Notes: a model not told the origin generated them from the letters alone. Positions 52,460 through 60,828 are shown, counted from the first letter of the stretch. The stretch: 64,000 nucleotides of DNA from JAKFEE01 sp036675815 (GCA_036675815.1 JAKFEE010000015.1:1-64000); one strand, 5' to 3'. Made by a program: numbers and translations.

Positions 52460-53359
52460 ATGGCCGTGCAGCCGATTACCGGGGTTTTCGCCCCCGTCGT
52501 CACGCCCTTTGCCGCCGATCTGTGCCCCGACCGCGAGCGTTTCGTCCGCCATTGCCGCTGGCTGTTGGGGCAAGGCTGCGGCCTGGCGGTGTTCGGCACC
52601 AATTCCGAAGCCAATTCGCTGTCGGTCGAGGAAAAGATCGAGCTGCTCGACGCGCTCCTCGACGCCGGCCTCGACCCGCGGCGGATGATGCCCGGCACCG
52701 GCGCCTGCGCGCTGCCGGATACCGTGCGTCTCACCCGCCATGCGGTGGCGCATGGCTGTGCCGGCGTGCTGATGCTGCCGCCCTTCTACTACAAGGGCGT
52801 GTCGGACGAGGGCTTGTTCCGCAGCTTCGCCGAGGTCATCGAGCGCGTCGGCGATGCGCGCCTGCGCATCTATCTCTATCACATACCGCCGGTGGCCCAG
52901 GTGCCGATCTCGCTGGATCTGATCGAGCGGCTGCTCAAGGCCTATCCCGGCACCATCGCCGGCATCAAGGACAGTTCCGGCGATTGGAGCAACACCAAGG
53001 CCATGCTCGACCGCTTCCCCGGCTGGGGCGTGTTCGCCGGCAACGAGACCATCCTGCTCGAGACCATGCGCCACGGCGGCGTCGGCTGCATCTCGGCCAC
53101 CTGCAACATCAACCCGGCGACCATCGCCGCCTTGCATGCGCAATGGCACGGCGCGGAGGCCGACGCGCTGCAGGCGGCCTGCGATGCGGTGCGCGCGGCC
53201 ATGACCAAGTTTCCGATGATCCCGGCGCTCAAGGCGGTGGTTGCCCATTTCACCGCCGATCCCGATTGGTGCCGCGTCCGCCCGCCGCTGGTGGAGTTGA
53301 GCGAGGCACAGCGGCAGGCGGTCGTGGCCGAGCTGACGGCGCTGGGCTTCGCGATGTAG
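52460..53359 (+). CDS. DHDPS/NAL-family aldolase or lyase
   Basis: A 299-residue class I aldolase-like protein. The Schiff-base Lys170 is in TIAGIKDSSGDW, and Tyr140 is in YLYHIPP. It matches the dihydrodipicolinate synthase/N-acetylneuraminate lyase family but differs from the biosynthetic DapA. Family members include hydratase-aldolases of aromatic catabolism, so a role in the neighbouring aromatic region is possible; the substrate is unknown. Family B repeats flank it on both sides. Confidence 0.88.
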   Translation: MAVQPITGVFAPVVTPFAADLCPDRERFVRHCRWLLGQGCGLAVFGTNSEANSLSVEEKIELLDALLDAGLDPRRMMPGTGACALPDTVRLTRHAVAHGCAGVLMLPPFYYKGVSDEGLFRSFAEVIERVGDARLRIYLYHIPPVAQVPISLDLIERLLKAYPGTIAGIKDSSGDWSNTKAMLDRFPGWGVFAGNETILLETMRHGGVGCISATCNINPATIAALHAQWHGAEADALQAACDAVRAAMTKFPMIPALKAVVAHFTADPDWCRVRPPLVELSEAQRQAVVAELTALGFAM

Positions 53360-53396
53360 CCGGTGAGAGGGCAACGCCCAGGCCGGAGCGCGGGCC

Positions 53397-53450
53397 TCAC
53401 CCTCCCAGCCTGCGGCTGGGTCCCTCCCTCTCCCGCAGGCGGGCGAGGGT
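53397..53450. repeat. Palindromic repeat family B, copy 2 (composite)
   Basis: Two neighbouring hairpins: CCCAGCCTGCGGCTGGG, and CCTCTCCCGC/GCGGGCGAGG, with outer CACCCTC/GAGGGTG. It lies after the DHDPS-family gene. Confidence 0.7.
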
Positions 53451-53483
53451 GTGGAGCGTGAATCGTGCGACTAAGGCCCGCCT

Positions 53484-53520
53484 TCCCCCTCTCCCGCAAG
53501 CGGGAGAGGGTCGGGGTGAG
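53484..53520. repeat. Palindromic repeat family B, copy 3
   Basis: CCTCTCCCGC and GCGGGAGAGG around AA, followed by a GGGGTGAGG tail. The flanks of this and the preceding copy (GCCCAGGCCG before one and after the other) are also similar, so a small local duplication may have occurred. It lies before the glutathionyl-hydroquinone reductase gene. Confidence 0.75.
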
Positions 53521-53623
53521 GGCGGCGCCCAGGCCGATGCGCGGCGCGATCCATTCGCAACCCGCGCGACCAGGGCTGAACTCCGCGCCGATCCTCTCCA
53601 TATAGTCTGGCAGGAGGACACCC

Positions 53624-54577
53624 ATGGGCATGCTCGACAACGGCGTCTGGCGCGACGTCTGGTACGACACCAAGAAGACCGGCGGCCGCTTCGTGCGGGA
53701 GAGCGCGCAGTTCCGCAATCAGGTGACCGCCGATGGCGCCTCCGGCTTCCCGGCGGCGCCGGGGCGCTATCGGCTGATCGTGTCCTATGCCTGCCCATGG
53801 GCGCATCGCACCCTCATCTTCCGTGCGCTCAAGCGCCTGGAGGAGGTCATCGCCGTGACCGTGGTCGATCCGCTGATGGCCGAGCGCGGCTGGATCCTGC
53901 CCGACGGCCGCCCGCTCTACGAACTCTACCGTCAGGCCAAGCCCGACTACACCGGTCGCGTCACCGTTCCGACGCTGTGGGACGATGAGCGCGGCACCAT
54001 CGTCGCCAACGATTCGGCCGACATCATCCGCATGCTCAATCGCGCCTGGGACGCATGGGGCGACGCCGGCGTCGATCTCTGTCCCGAGGCGCTGTTGCCG
54101 GCCATCGACGAAATCAATGCCTTCGTCTACGAGCGCGTCAACAACGGCGTCTATCGCGCCGGCTTCGCTACCGAGCAGACGGCCTATGAGGAGGCTTACG
54201 ACTCGCTGTTCGCCGCGCTCGACGACCTCGACGGGCGGTTGTCGCATGACCGCTACCTGCTCGGCGAGCGCCTCACCGAGGCCGATGTGCGCCTGTTCAC
54301 CACCTTGCTGCGCTTCGACGCCGTCTATTACGGCCACTTCAAATGCAACAAGCGCCGCATCGTCGACTATCCCAACCTGTGGCCCTATGTGCGCGAGATC
54401 TACCAGCTCCCCGGCGTCGCCCAGACGGTGCATTTCGACCACATCAAGGCCCATTATTACCGCAGCCACAAGACCATCAACCCCAACGGCATCGTGCCCA
54501 AGGGGCCGGACACCGACTTCGCGCTGCCGCATGGCCGCGACCTGCTGGGCACGATCGACGAGTCCAGCGGCTACTGA
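53624..54577 (+). CDS. Glutathionyl-hydroquinone reductase (Xi-class GST)
   Basis: A 317-residue Xi-class glutathione transferase. The catalytic Cys57 is in SYACPWAHRTLI, and FDAVYYGHFKCNKRRI and DHIKAHYYRSHKTINPNGIVP are class signatures. It reduces glutathionylated hydroquinones back to free hydroquinones. Gentisate is a hydroquinone, so linkage to a gentisate pathway would be logical; this is inference. GGAGG precedes the ATG. Confidence 0.9.
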   Translation: MGMLDNGVWRDVWYDTKKTGGRFVRESAQFRNQVTADGASGFPAAPGRYRLIVSYACPWAHRTLIFRALKRLEEVIAVTVVDPLMAERGWILPDGRPLYELYRQAKPDYTGRVTVPTLWDDERGTIVANDSADIIRMLNRAWDAWGDAGVDLCPEALLPAIDEINAFVYERVNNGVYRAGFATEQTAYEEAYDSLFAALDDLDGRLSHDRYLLGERLTEADVRLFTTLLRFDAVYYGHFKCNKRRIVDYPNLWPYVREIYQLPGVAQTVHFDHIKAHYYRSHKTINPNGIVPKGPDTDFALPHGRDLLGTIDESSGY

Positions 54578-54625
54578 GGATTGCCGGCGGCGCCTTCCGC
54601 TTCCATACTCGCCGCGGAGGTGGCG

Positions 54626-55510
54626 ATGACCGACAAGCAGGCCCTGGTGGTGCCGGATCTCGATGACGCGCGGCTGTTTCGCGAGGTCGACGGCCTCGAC
54701 CAGGACGGCCGCCGCATCGATGTGGCGGTGATCAGCGAAAAGCCGCTGACCATCTTCCTCAATGGCCGCGAGATCGTCACCGCCATGACCATCGGCGACC
54801 ATCCCGACTACCTGGCGGTCGGCTATCTGCTCAACCAGAACATGCTGCAGGCCGACGACGATATCACCGCCGTCGACTACGACGCCGAGATCGACACCGT
54901 GGTGGTGCGCACCCGCCGCCAGACCGACTACGAGGACAAGCTCAAGAAGAAGATCCAGACTTCGGGCTGTGCCATGGGCACGGTGTTTGGCGACGTCATG
55001 GAGAAGTTCGACACGGTCACGCTCGATCCCAGCGTCAGGCTCAGGACCTCGCATCTGCTGGCGCTGATGAAGCAGATCAACACGATGCCCAGCCTGTACC
55101 TGAAGGCCGGGGCCATCCATGGCTGCGTGTTGTGCGACGACGACGGCGTGCTGCTGTACATGGAGGATGTCGGCCGCCACAACGCCGTCGACAAGATCGC
55201 CGGCTACATGTTCCGCCACGGCCTCGACCCGTGCGGCAAGATCTTCTACACCACCGGCCGGCTGACCAGCGAGATGGTGATCAAGACCGTGCAGATGGGC
55301 ATTCCCATCCTGGTGTCGCGCTCGGGCTTCACCGCCTGGGGCGTCGAGCTGGCGCGCAAGGCCGGGCTGACGCTGATCGGCCGCGCCAAGGGCCGGCGCT
55401 TCATCGTGCTGGCCGGCGAAGACCGCCTGATCTTCGACGCGGCGCCGGTGCCTCACGACGCCGACGAGCCGGCGCATCTGCAACGCAAGGGGAGCCGCGA
55501 CCATGACTGA
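54626..55510 (+). CDS. fdhD: Formate dehydrogenase accessory sulfurtransferase
   Basis: A 294-residue FdhD protein, required to sulfurate the molybdenum cofactor of formate dehydrogenase. Blocks include SEKPLTIFLNGREIV, IGDHPDYLAVGYLL, LKAGAIHGCVLCDDDGV, MEDVGRHNAVDKIAGY and LVSRSGFTAWGVELA. The loop that carries CxxC in E. coli FdhD reads SGCAMG here, with one Cys. GGAGG precedes the ATG at 54626. It overlaps mobA by eight bases. No formate dehydrogenase is in the window. Confidence 0.93.
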   Translation: MTDKQALVVPDLDDARLFREVDGLDQDGRRIDVAVISEKPLTIFLNGREIVTAMTIGDHPDYLAVGYLLNQNMLQADDDITAVDYDAEIDTVVVRTRRQTDYEDKLKKKIQTSGCAMGTVFGDVMEKFDTVTLDPSVRLRTSHLLALMKQINTMPSLYLKAGAIHGCVLCDDDGVLLYMEDVGRHNAVDKIAGYMFRHGLDPCGKIFYTTGRLTSEMVIKTVQMGIPILVSRSGFTAWGVELARKAGLTLIGRAKGRRFIVLAGEDRLIFDAAPVPHDADEPAHLQRKGSRDHD

Positions 55511-56120
55511 GGCCACCGGAGTGCTGCTGGCCGGCGGCCTCGGCCGGCGCATGGGCGGGGGCGGCGACAAGCCGCTCAAGGTTCTGGCCGGCCGGCCGCT
55601 GCTCGACCACGCCATCGCCCGCGCCCGGCCGCAGGTGTCGCAACTGGTGCTCAACGTCAACGGCGACGCCGCCCGCTTCGCCGAATATGGTCTGTCGGTC
55701 GCGCCCGATCCGGTGCAGGGCTTCGTCGGCCCGCTGGCCGGGGTGCTGGCCGGCCTGGAGTGGACCAAGGCCAACGCCCCGCGGGCCGAGTGGATGGCCA
55801 GCTTCGCCACCGACGCGCCGTTCATCCCCGAGGATCTGGTGGCGCGCCTGCTCGAGGCGGTGCGGCGCGACACCGCCGACATCGGCTGCGCCATGTCGGG
55901 CGGCCGCACCCATCCGGTGTTCGCGCTGTGGCCGGTGCGCCTGGCCGAGGCGCTGCGCCAGGCCGTGGTCGAGGAGGAGATGCGCAAGATCGACCGCTGG
56001 ACCGGGCGCTTCCGCGTCGCCTATGCCGAGTGGCCGAGCGCGCCGTTCGATCCGTTCTTCAACGTCAACACGCCCGAGGAACTGGCGGCGGCGGAACGCC
56101 ACGCCGCCGAATGGAAATGA
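55503..56120 (+). CDS. mobA: Molybdenum cofactor guanylyltransferase
   Basis: A 205-residue nucleotidyltransferase. The GTP-binding loop LLAGGLGRRMGGGGDKPL, FATDAPFIPEDLV, and the C-terminal FDPFFNVNTPEELAAAE are diagnostic. It attaches GMP to molybdopterin, forming the MGD cofactor used by formate dehydrogenase and related enzymes. It is translationally coupled to fdhD. Confidence 0.93.
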   Translation: MTEATGVLLAGGLGRRMGGGGDKPLKVLAGRPLLDHAIARARPQVSQLVLNVNGDAARFAEYGLSVAPDPVQGFVGPLAGVLAGLEWTKANAPRAEWMASFATDAPFIPEDLVARLLEAVRRDTADIGCAMSGGRTHPVFALWPVRLAEALRQAVVEEEMRKIDRWTGRFRVAYAEWPSAPFDPFFNVNTPEELAAAERHAAEWK

Positions 56121-56137
56121 TGGAGCTCCGCGCTCCG
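56121..56137. repeat. Palindromic repeat family A, partial copy 5
   Basis: GGAGCTCCGCGCTCC matches the right end of the family A arms (GGAGCTCCGCGCTCC in copy 4). The left arm is missing. It lies right after the mobA stop. Confidence 0.6.
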
Positions 56138-56140
56138 GCC

Positions 56141-56344
56141 CTAGGCCCGTCGAAAGAACCGCGGGTCGGCCAGCGCCAGTAAAGACACGGTAATCGATTC
56201 GAACTGATCGTTCTCCTTGCCGAGCTGAGCGTGCGCTGGCTCGGAAGCTAGCTGAAAGATTCGCCTGACGACCCATACGGCGGTCTGGAATTCACCAATC
56301 TTCTTGAAGCGATCACCCACCTGCACCGAGGGCTTCGAGAACAC
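56141..56344 (-). CDS. Small conserved alphaproteobacterial protein (67 aa)
   Basis: A 67-residue basic protein with the layout of a small family common in alphaproteobacteria: VGDRFKKIGEFQTAVWVVRR, a middle HAQLGKENDQFESITVS, and LLALADPRFFRR. The GTG at 56344 is chosen because AAGGAGAA lies eight bases upstream; an ATG further up lacks a site. It is divergent from the response regulator gene. The function is unknown. Confidence 0.65.
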   Translation of the reverse strand: MFSKPSVQVGDRFKKIGEFQTAVWVVRRIFQLASEPAHAQLGKENDQFESITVSLLALADPRFFRRA

Positions 56345-56363
56345 GGATGCTTCTCCTTGTCTG

Positions 56364-56389
56364 GGAACGGTGGTGAGTGGCGCCACGTC
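56364..56389 (+). promoter_or_regulatory. Weak EcfG-like promoter candidate
   Basis: GGAAC (56364-56368), 17 bases, then CGTC (56386-56389). It differs from the consensus CGTT by one base and lies about 120 bases before the response regulator. Listed as low confidence. Confidence 0.25.
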
Positions 56390-56510
56390 GGCCGGCGTCT
56401 TCTACACCAATCTTTCGATTTGCCGCAAATGGGATTTCTGTATGGACCGACGGGCGAAATGCCCTAGGCTTACTACCCTCGGGTGGTTCTCCTTGCCACG
56501 AGGAAGAGTG

Positions 56511-57128
56511 ATGAAAGTCCTGCTGGCCGATGATCATGTGCTATTCCGGGAGGGGGTAGGGTACGTACTCGCCGGGCTGACACTCGACCATCTCGATGTC
56601 CTCGAAGTCGGCAACATCGCCCAGGCCGAGCAGGCGATTCGACGCAATCCCGACATCGGCCTGGTCCTGCTCGACCTGTCGATGCCCGGTATCGATGGGC
56701 TGACCGGCCTGCAGGTACTGCGGCGCCTCGCCCCAGATGTGCCGATGATCGTCCTCACCGCCTCGGAGGACACGCGGCATGTTCGCCGCGCCCTGCAGCT
56801 CGGGGCGCGCGGCTACATCACCAAGTCATCGTCCAGCGAAGCGATGCTGGCCGGAATTCGTGCCGTGATGGCGGGCCGCGTCCACGTCAGTCCCAACTTG
56901 GACGGGCGCGAGCCACGGGGGCGGGGCGGCGACGTTCTGCGCCAACTGACGCCGCGCCAGATCGACGTCCTGGGCATGCTGCGCGAAGGGAAGTCCAACA
57001 AGGAAATCGGCCGTGAACTCGATCTGGCCGAGATCACCGTGAAGATGCACGTCACCGCCATCCTCAAGGCGCTCGAGGTGCAGAACCGCACGCAGGCCGC
57101 CATCGTCGCCGACCAGCTCGACCTGTGA
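56511..57128 (+). CDS. LuxR/NarL-family response regulator, second copy
   Basis: A 205-residue regulator with receiver motifs LLADDHVLFREG and phospho-acceptor Asp55 in LVLLDLSMPGIDG, and Lys in YITKSSSSE. The output HTH includes LTPRQIDVLGMLREGKSNKE and VQNRTQAAIVADQL. GAGGAAGAG lies upstream of the ATG. The stop is adjacent to the stop of the convergent MHYT hybrid kinase. The layout parallels the pair at 12-14 kb. Confidence 0.9.
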   Translation: MKVLLADDHVLFREGVGYVLAGLTLDHLDVLEVGNIAQAEQAIRRNPDIGLVLLDLSMPGIDGLTGLQVLRRLAPDVPMIVLTASEDTRHVRRALQLGARGYITKSSSSEAMLAGIRAVMAGRVHVSPNLDGREPRGRGGDVLRQLTPRQIDVLGMLREGKSNKEIGRELDLAEITVKMHVTAILKALEVQNRTQAAIVADQLDL

Positions 57129-59345
57129 TCAGGCGGCATGCCGCTGCAACAGTTCGCGCAGACGATCGGGCGCCACCGGTTTATGCAAGAGCGCGAATCC
57201 GCTGTTCTCGACCTCGCTGATGCGTTCCGGCGCGGTGTCGCCGGTCAGCACCACTGCCGGCACCCGCACGCCGCAGACCCCGAAGACGTCGCGGATCGCC
57301 TGGATGCCGGTGCGGCCCTCGCGCAGCCGATAGTCGGCGACGACGGCGCAGGGGCGACGGCCGATCTTGAGCAACGTATCGATGGCTTCGTCGGCCGATA
57401 GCGCCGCCACCACCTCGTAGCCCCAAGTCTGCAGCATCGACCGCAATCCCACCAGCACCAGCTCGTCGTCGTCGATGACGACGACCAGGCCGCGGGCATT
57501 CGCCTTGACCGGCACCTCGACCACCGGTTTGGGGATGGCCCGCGGCGACACCCGGGGCAGCCCGACCGAAAAGACGGTGCCGCGCCCCGGCCGTGAGCGG
57601 AGCTCCACCGTGTGGGCAAGCAGGCGCGCCAAGCGGCGGACGATGGCAAGGCCGAGCCCGAGACCCTGCTGGCGGTCACGCTCGGGGTTGCCCAACTGAA
57701 AGAACTCCTCGAACACATCCTCGCTGCGCTCGGCCGGAATTCCCGCCCCGGTATCCCAGACTTCGAGCCGTAGCTGATCGCCGCGTTGCCGGCAACCAAT
57801 CAGCACCCCGCCGCTGTTGGTGTAGCGGACGGCGTTCTCCACCAGGTTGCGCAGCAGCCGTTCCAGGAGCACCGGGTCGCTGCGTGTCCATGCGCGTGTG
57901 GCGGCGACGCGAAATCGCAGCCCTCTTTCCTCGGCGCGCGGCCGATACTCGGTGCCCAGCCGCTCGAGCAGCGGCCCCACGGCGAATTCGGTGACATTGG
58001 GCTGGACGACACCGGCGTCGAGCCGCGAAACGTCGAGCAGGCTGTCGAGCAGCAGGCGCAGCGCGTCCAGCGATTCGCTCATGCTGGCCACCATGGTGGC
58101 TGCCGAATGGCCTTTCAATTTTTCACCGAGCGCATAGGCGAAGAAAAACAGCGATTGCACCGGCTGGCGAAGATCATGGCTGGCGGCCGCCAGGAACTTG
58201 CTCTTGGCGGCATCGGCGCGTTCGGCGCGCTCCTTGGCCTGGCGCAGGGCATGTTCCGCCTGCTTGCGCCCGGTGATGTCGCGCAGGATGCCGGTATAGT
58301 GCCGCCGGCCGCCGGCCCGCCACTCGGCCACCGACAGTTCCACGGGAAAGACGCTGCCGTCCTTGCGCTGGGCCTTGACCTCGCGGCCGATGCCGATGAT
58401 GCGCCGCTCGCCGGTGCGGTGATAGCGGCGCAGATAGCCATCATGGGCCGAACGGTCGGGTTCCGGCATCAAGAAGCTCACGTTCCGCCCCACGGCTTCG
58501 CTGGCAAAATAGCCGAAGGTGGCCTCGGCGGCGCGGTTGAAGGAGACGATGATCCCGGTATCGTCGATGATCAGGATGGGGTCGACGGCCGTGTCGACCA
58601 CCGCGCGATACTGCGCCTCCTGGACCAGGCTGCGGCGTGCCACCCGGTAGCGATCGATCAGGGCCAGGGCGAGGGCCATGATCAACAGGCCCATGACCAT
58701 CAGGGCGATGCCGGTGGCGAGCATGGGCGGCGCCGACGCCTCGCCTGCGGACCGGGCAACGGCGCCGCCCAAGCCCGCGGCGCCAGTGGTGGCGTAATGC
58801 ATGACGACCAATGCCAGCGCCGTCGTCATGCCACCCGTGACCTTCTGCCATGTCGCCAAGGGCCGACGGGCCAACCACAACACCGCGGTTGCTGTCGCGA
58901 CGGCAAGGATCATGGATGCCAGGACAAGCCAACCGTTCCAGCCACTGCTTGCCGCCGCCCGCAGGCTGCCGGGGCCGAGTTGGTGCATTGCGGCGATGGC
59001 CAGGCCCATCAGGGTGCCCGCCACGGCCAGCGTATGCCGGCGGGGCCAGCCCCATTTGACGGCGAACAGGCCGCCGATCGACGCCGCGACGGCCAAGGCG
59101 AAGGCAACGACGTTGAGCCCCAGCCCGTAGTCGCTCGGGCTCGGCGCACGGTAGGTGATCGTCGCGACGAAATGCATCGCCCAGATGCCGGCGCCCAAGG
59201 CAAGCCCGGCGGCATTCAGCCACATCCAGCGGCGACGTGCGGCGGTGCGGGCGCGTTCGGCCAGGTCCAGTGCGGTATAGGTCCCCAACGCAGCGATGGC
59301 CCACGCCAGAGTCATGAACAGGGGATCGTGACCGGCGACGTTCAT
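57129..59345 (-). CDS. MHYT-PAS hybrid sensor histidine kinase
   Basis: A 738-residue membrane hybrid kinase. An N-terminal MHYT domain with about seven helices has motif centres at MHF (residue 57), MHQ (120) and MHY (182), thought to bind copper and sense O2, CO or NO. A PAS domain (about 243-370) follows, then HisKA with His390 in AASHDLRQPVQS, an ATPase domain (NLVENAVRYTNSGGVLIGC, QGLGLGLAIVRR), and a C-terminal receiver with CAVVADYRLREGRTG. An ATG 12 codons upstream is possible. It converges on the response regulator at 56511, its probable partner. Confidence 0.9.
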   Translation of the reverse strand: MNVAGHDPLFMTLAWAIAALGTYTALDLAERARTAARRRWMWLNAAGLALGAGIWAMHFVATITYRAPSPSDYGLGLNVVAFALAVAASIGGLFAVKWGWPRRHTLAVAGTLMGLAIAAMHQLGPGSLRAAASSGWNGWLVLASMILAVATATAVLWLARRPLATWQKVTGGMTTALALVVMHYATTGAAGLGGAVARSAGEASAPPMLATGIALMVMGLLIMALALALIDRYRVARRSLVQEAQYRAVVDTAVDPILIIDDTGIIVSFNRAAEATFGYFASEAVGRNVSFLMPEPDRSAHDGYLRRYHRTGERRIIGIGREVKAQRKDGSVFPVELSVAEWRAGGRRHYTGILRDITGRKQAEHALRQAKERAERADAAKSKFLAAASHDLRQPVQSLFFFAYALGEKLKGHSAATMVASMSESLDALRLLLDSLLDVSRLDAGVVQPNVTEFAVGPLLERLGTEYRPRAEERGLRFRVAATRAWTRSDPVLLERLLRNLVENAVRYTNSGGVLIGCRQRGDQLRLEVWDTGAGIPAERSEDVFEEFFQLGNPERDRQQGLGLGLAIVRRLARLLAHTVELRSRPGRGTVFSVGLPRVSPRAIPKPVVEVPVKANARGLVVVIDDDELVLVGLRSMLQTWGYEVVAALSADEAIDTLLKIGRRPCAVVADYRLREGRTGIQAIRDVFGVCGVRVPAVVLTGDTAPERISEVENSGFALLHKPVAPDRLRELLQRHAA

Positions 59346-59423
59346 GGCGGTCAGGTGCGACCGCCGGTGGCGGTCGACCATCCCCCTAAGGAAGTGGCGT
59401 ATGGGAAATGGCGGTTTGCCGCC

Positions 59424-59873
59424 TCAAAGCCGGGCCTTGGCCGCGGCGAGGCGTCCGAGGGAGGCGGTGACCTCGTACTCGCTTTGCTTGACGGTACGGC
59501 TGACCGGCTCGGGCAAGGTTACGGTCAAGGCTGCCGCCAGGCGGTTCGTCAAATTGGTGTCGGCGGCTTCACACTCCTGGATCAGCGACCGGCGCTCGTC
59601 CGCGGCGAAAAGGCTCTTCAGGCGCACGAACAGATCGTGCAGGGTCGCGTAATCGGGGTCGGTGGCATGCGGGATGTCGCCGAGGCGGCGGTCGAGGGCG
59701 CGCAGCTCGGCGGCCAGGCTTCGCCGCGCCGCGGCCATTTCGGCAAAAAGCGCGGCCAACTCACCGTCGTGGCTTTCGACGACGCGGGCCGCGGTCTCAT
59801 AGGTGTCGGCCGCGATGATCGACAGGCCGATCAGCTCATTGAGTGCTACTTCCCACTCGTCGCGCAGGATCAC
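59424..59873 (-). CDS. DUF2383-like four-helix-bundle protein
   Basis: A 149-residue helical protein resembling the DUF2383/PA2169 family: LNELIGLSIIAADTYETAA in the first helix, an HDGELAALFAEMAAARRSL stretch with a ferritin-like look, then LHDLFVRLKSLFAADERRSL. Function unknown, linked by annotation to stress. Its start lies within the end of the diacylglycerol-kinase-like gene (38 bases overlapping), so the two are co-transcribed. Confidence 0.72.
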   Translation of the reverse strand: MILRDEWEVALNELIGLSIIAADTYETAARVVESHDGELAALFAEMAAARRSLAAELRALDRRLGDIPHATDPDYATLHDLFVRLKSLFAADERRSLIQECEAADTNLTNRLAAALTVTLPEPVSRTVKQSEYEVTASLGRLAAAKARL

Positions 59874-60774
59874 CGCGGCCTCCCTGGTTGGCCATCAGAT
59901 ACGCTTCCGGCACGATCACCGACACCGCCGCCGGCAGCACATGGAACCGGGCGGGAGTCCAGGTTGTCAACTCGCCGTCGGTATTGATCGCCCTGGCCCG
60001 GCGCGTCGACACGGCGAATTCACGCCCCGACAGGGTGAGAACGCCCTCGACCCGCTTGTGGGTCCCGCGCCGCAGCGCCCAGAACAACAGCGCATAACGC
60101 AGCAAGTGACGCGGCTTCAGGCAGTAGAGATGCAGCAGGTGGTCGTCGATCGCCGCATCTTCGTCCACGGTCATGCCGCCGCCGTAGTGGCGGCCGTTGC
60201 CGACCGAAATCTGCACCGTCCTCACCCGGATGAGTTCCTCCCCACAATCGATCTCGGCGCGGAAGGGACGCAGTTGGCGGATGGCGCGGATGGCGGCGAT
60301 GGCATAGCTCAGCACCCCCCACTTGCGCTTGAATTGCGGCGTCAGTTGGCGGCTAACCTCAACCGGTAGCCCGATGCTGGCGACGTTGTAGAACAGCTTG
60401 TCGTTGACGCAGCCGACGTCGATGCGTCGCACCACACCCTCGGCCACCACCCGGCAGGCGTCGGCGAGGGCCGGCGGGATCATCAGGGTACGCGCCAAGT
60501 CGTTGGCGGTCCCGAGCGGCAGGATGCCCATGGGCAAGCCGGTATCGATCAGCGCCTCGGCGGCGGCGTTGAGCGTGCCGTCGCCGCCGGCCAGCACCAC
60601 CAGGTCGACCTCGTCGCGGTGCGCCCGGATGGTATCGCCGATGATGGCGGCATCGTCGATCGGCATCGCCTCTGCATCAATGCCGCACCGCTCGAGTAAT
60701 CCGCCGATCTCGGCGAGGTCCACGAGGCCGCCACGGCAGTGACGGTTTACCAGAAGCAACGCGCGACGCGACAT
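59836..60774 (-). CDS. Diacylglycerol kinase-family lipid kinase (YegS/DgkB-like)
   Basis: A 312-residue protein with the DAGK catalytic domain: LVNRHCRGG, VLAGGDGTLNAAAEALI, GILPLGTANDLART and INTDGELTTWTP. It phosphorylates diacylglycerol or a similar lipid at the membrane. The start is one of two adjacent ATG codons. It overlaps the DUF2383-like gene at its 3' end. Confidence 0.88.
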   Translation of the reverse strand: MSRRALLLVNRHCRGGLVDLAEIGGLLERCGIDAEAMPIDDAAIIGDTIRAHRDEVDLVVLAGGDGTLNAAAEALIDTGLPMGILPLGTANDLARTLMIPPALADACRVVAEGVVRRIDVGCVNDKLFYNVASIGLPVEVSRQLTPQFKRKWGVLSYAIAAIRAIRQLRPFRAEIDCGEELIRVRTVQISVGNGRHYGGGMTVDEDAAIDDHLLHLYCLKPRHLLRYALLFWALRRGTHKRVEGVLTLSGREFAVSTRRARAINTDGELTTWTPARFHVLPAAVSVIVPEAYLMANQGGRGDPARRVGSSTQ

Positions 60775-60828
60775 CATCCACCATCATTCCCGAAGCGCCG
60801 TAACCCCGCCGCCGTTCCTCCTCACCGT

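Noticed and set aside
52380..53520. Repeated hairpins as a CRISPR array
   Set aside because: There are only a few copies, no regular spacers and no cas genes; each repeat is a simple palindrome.
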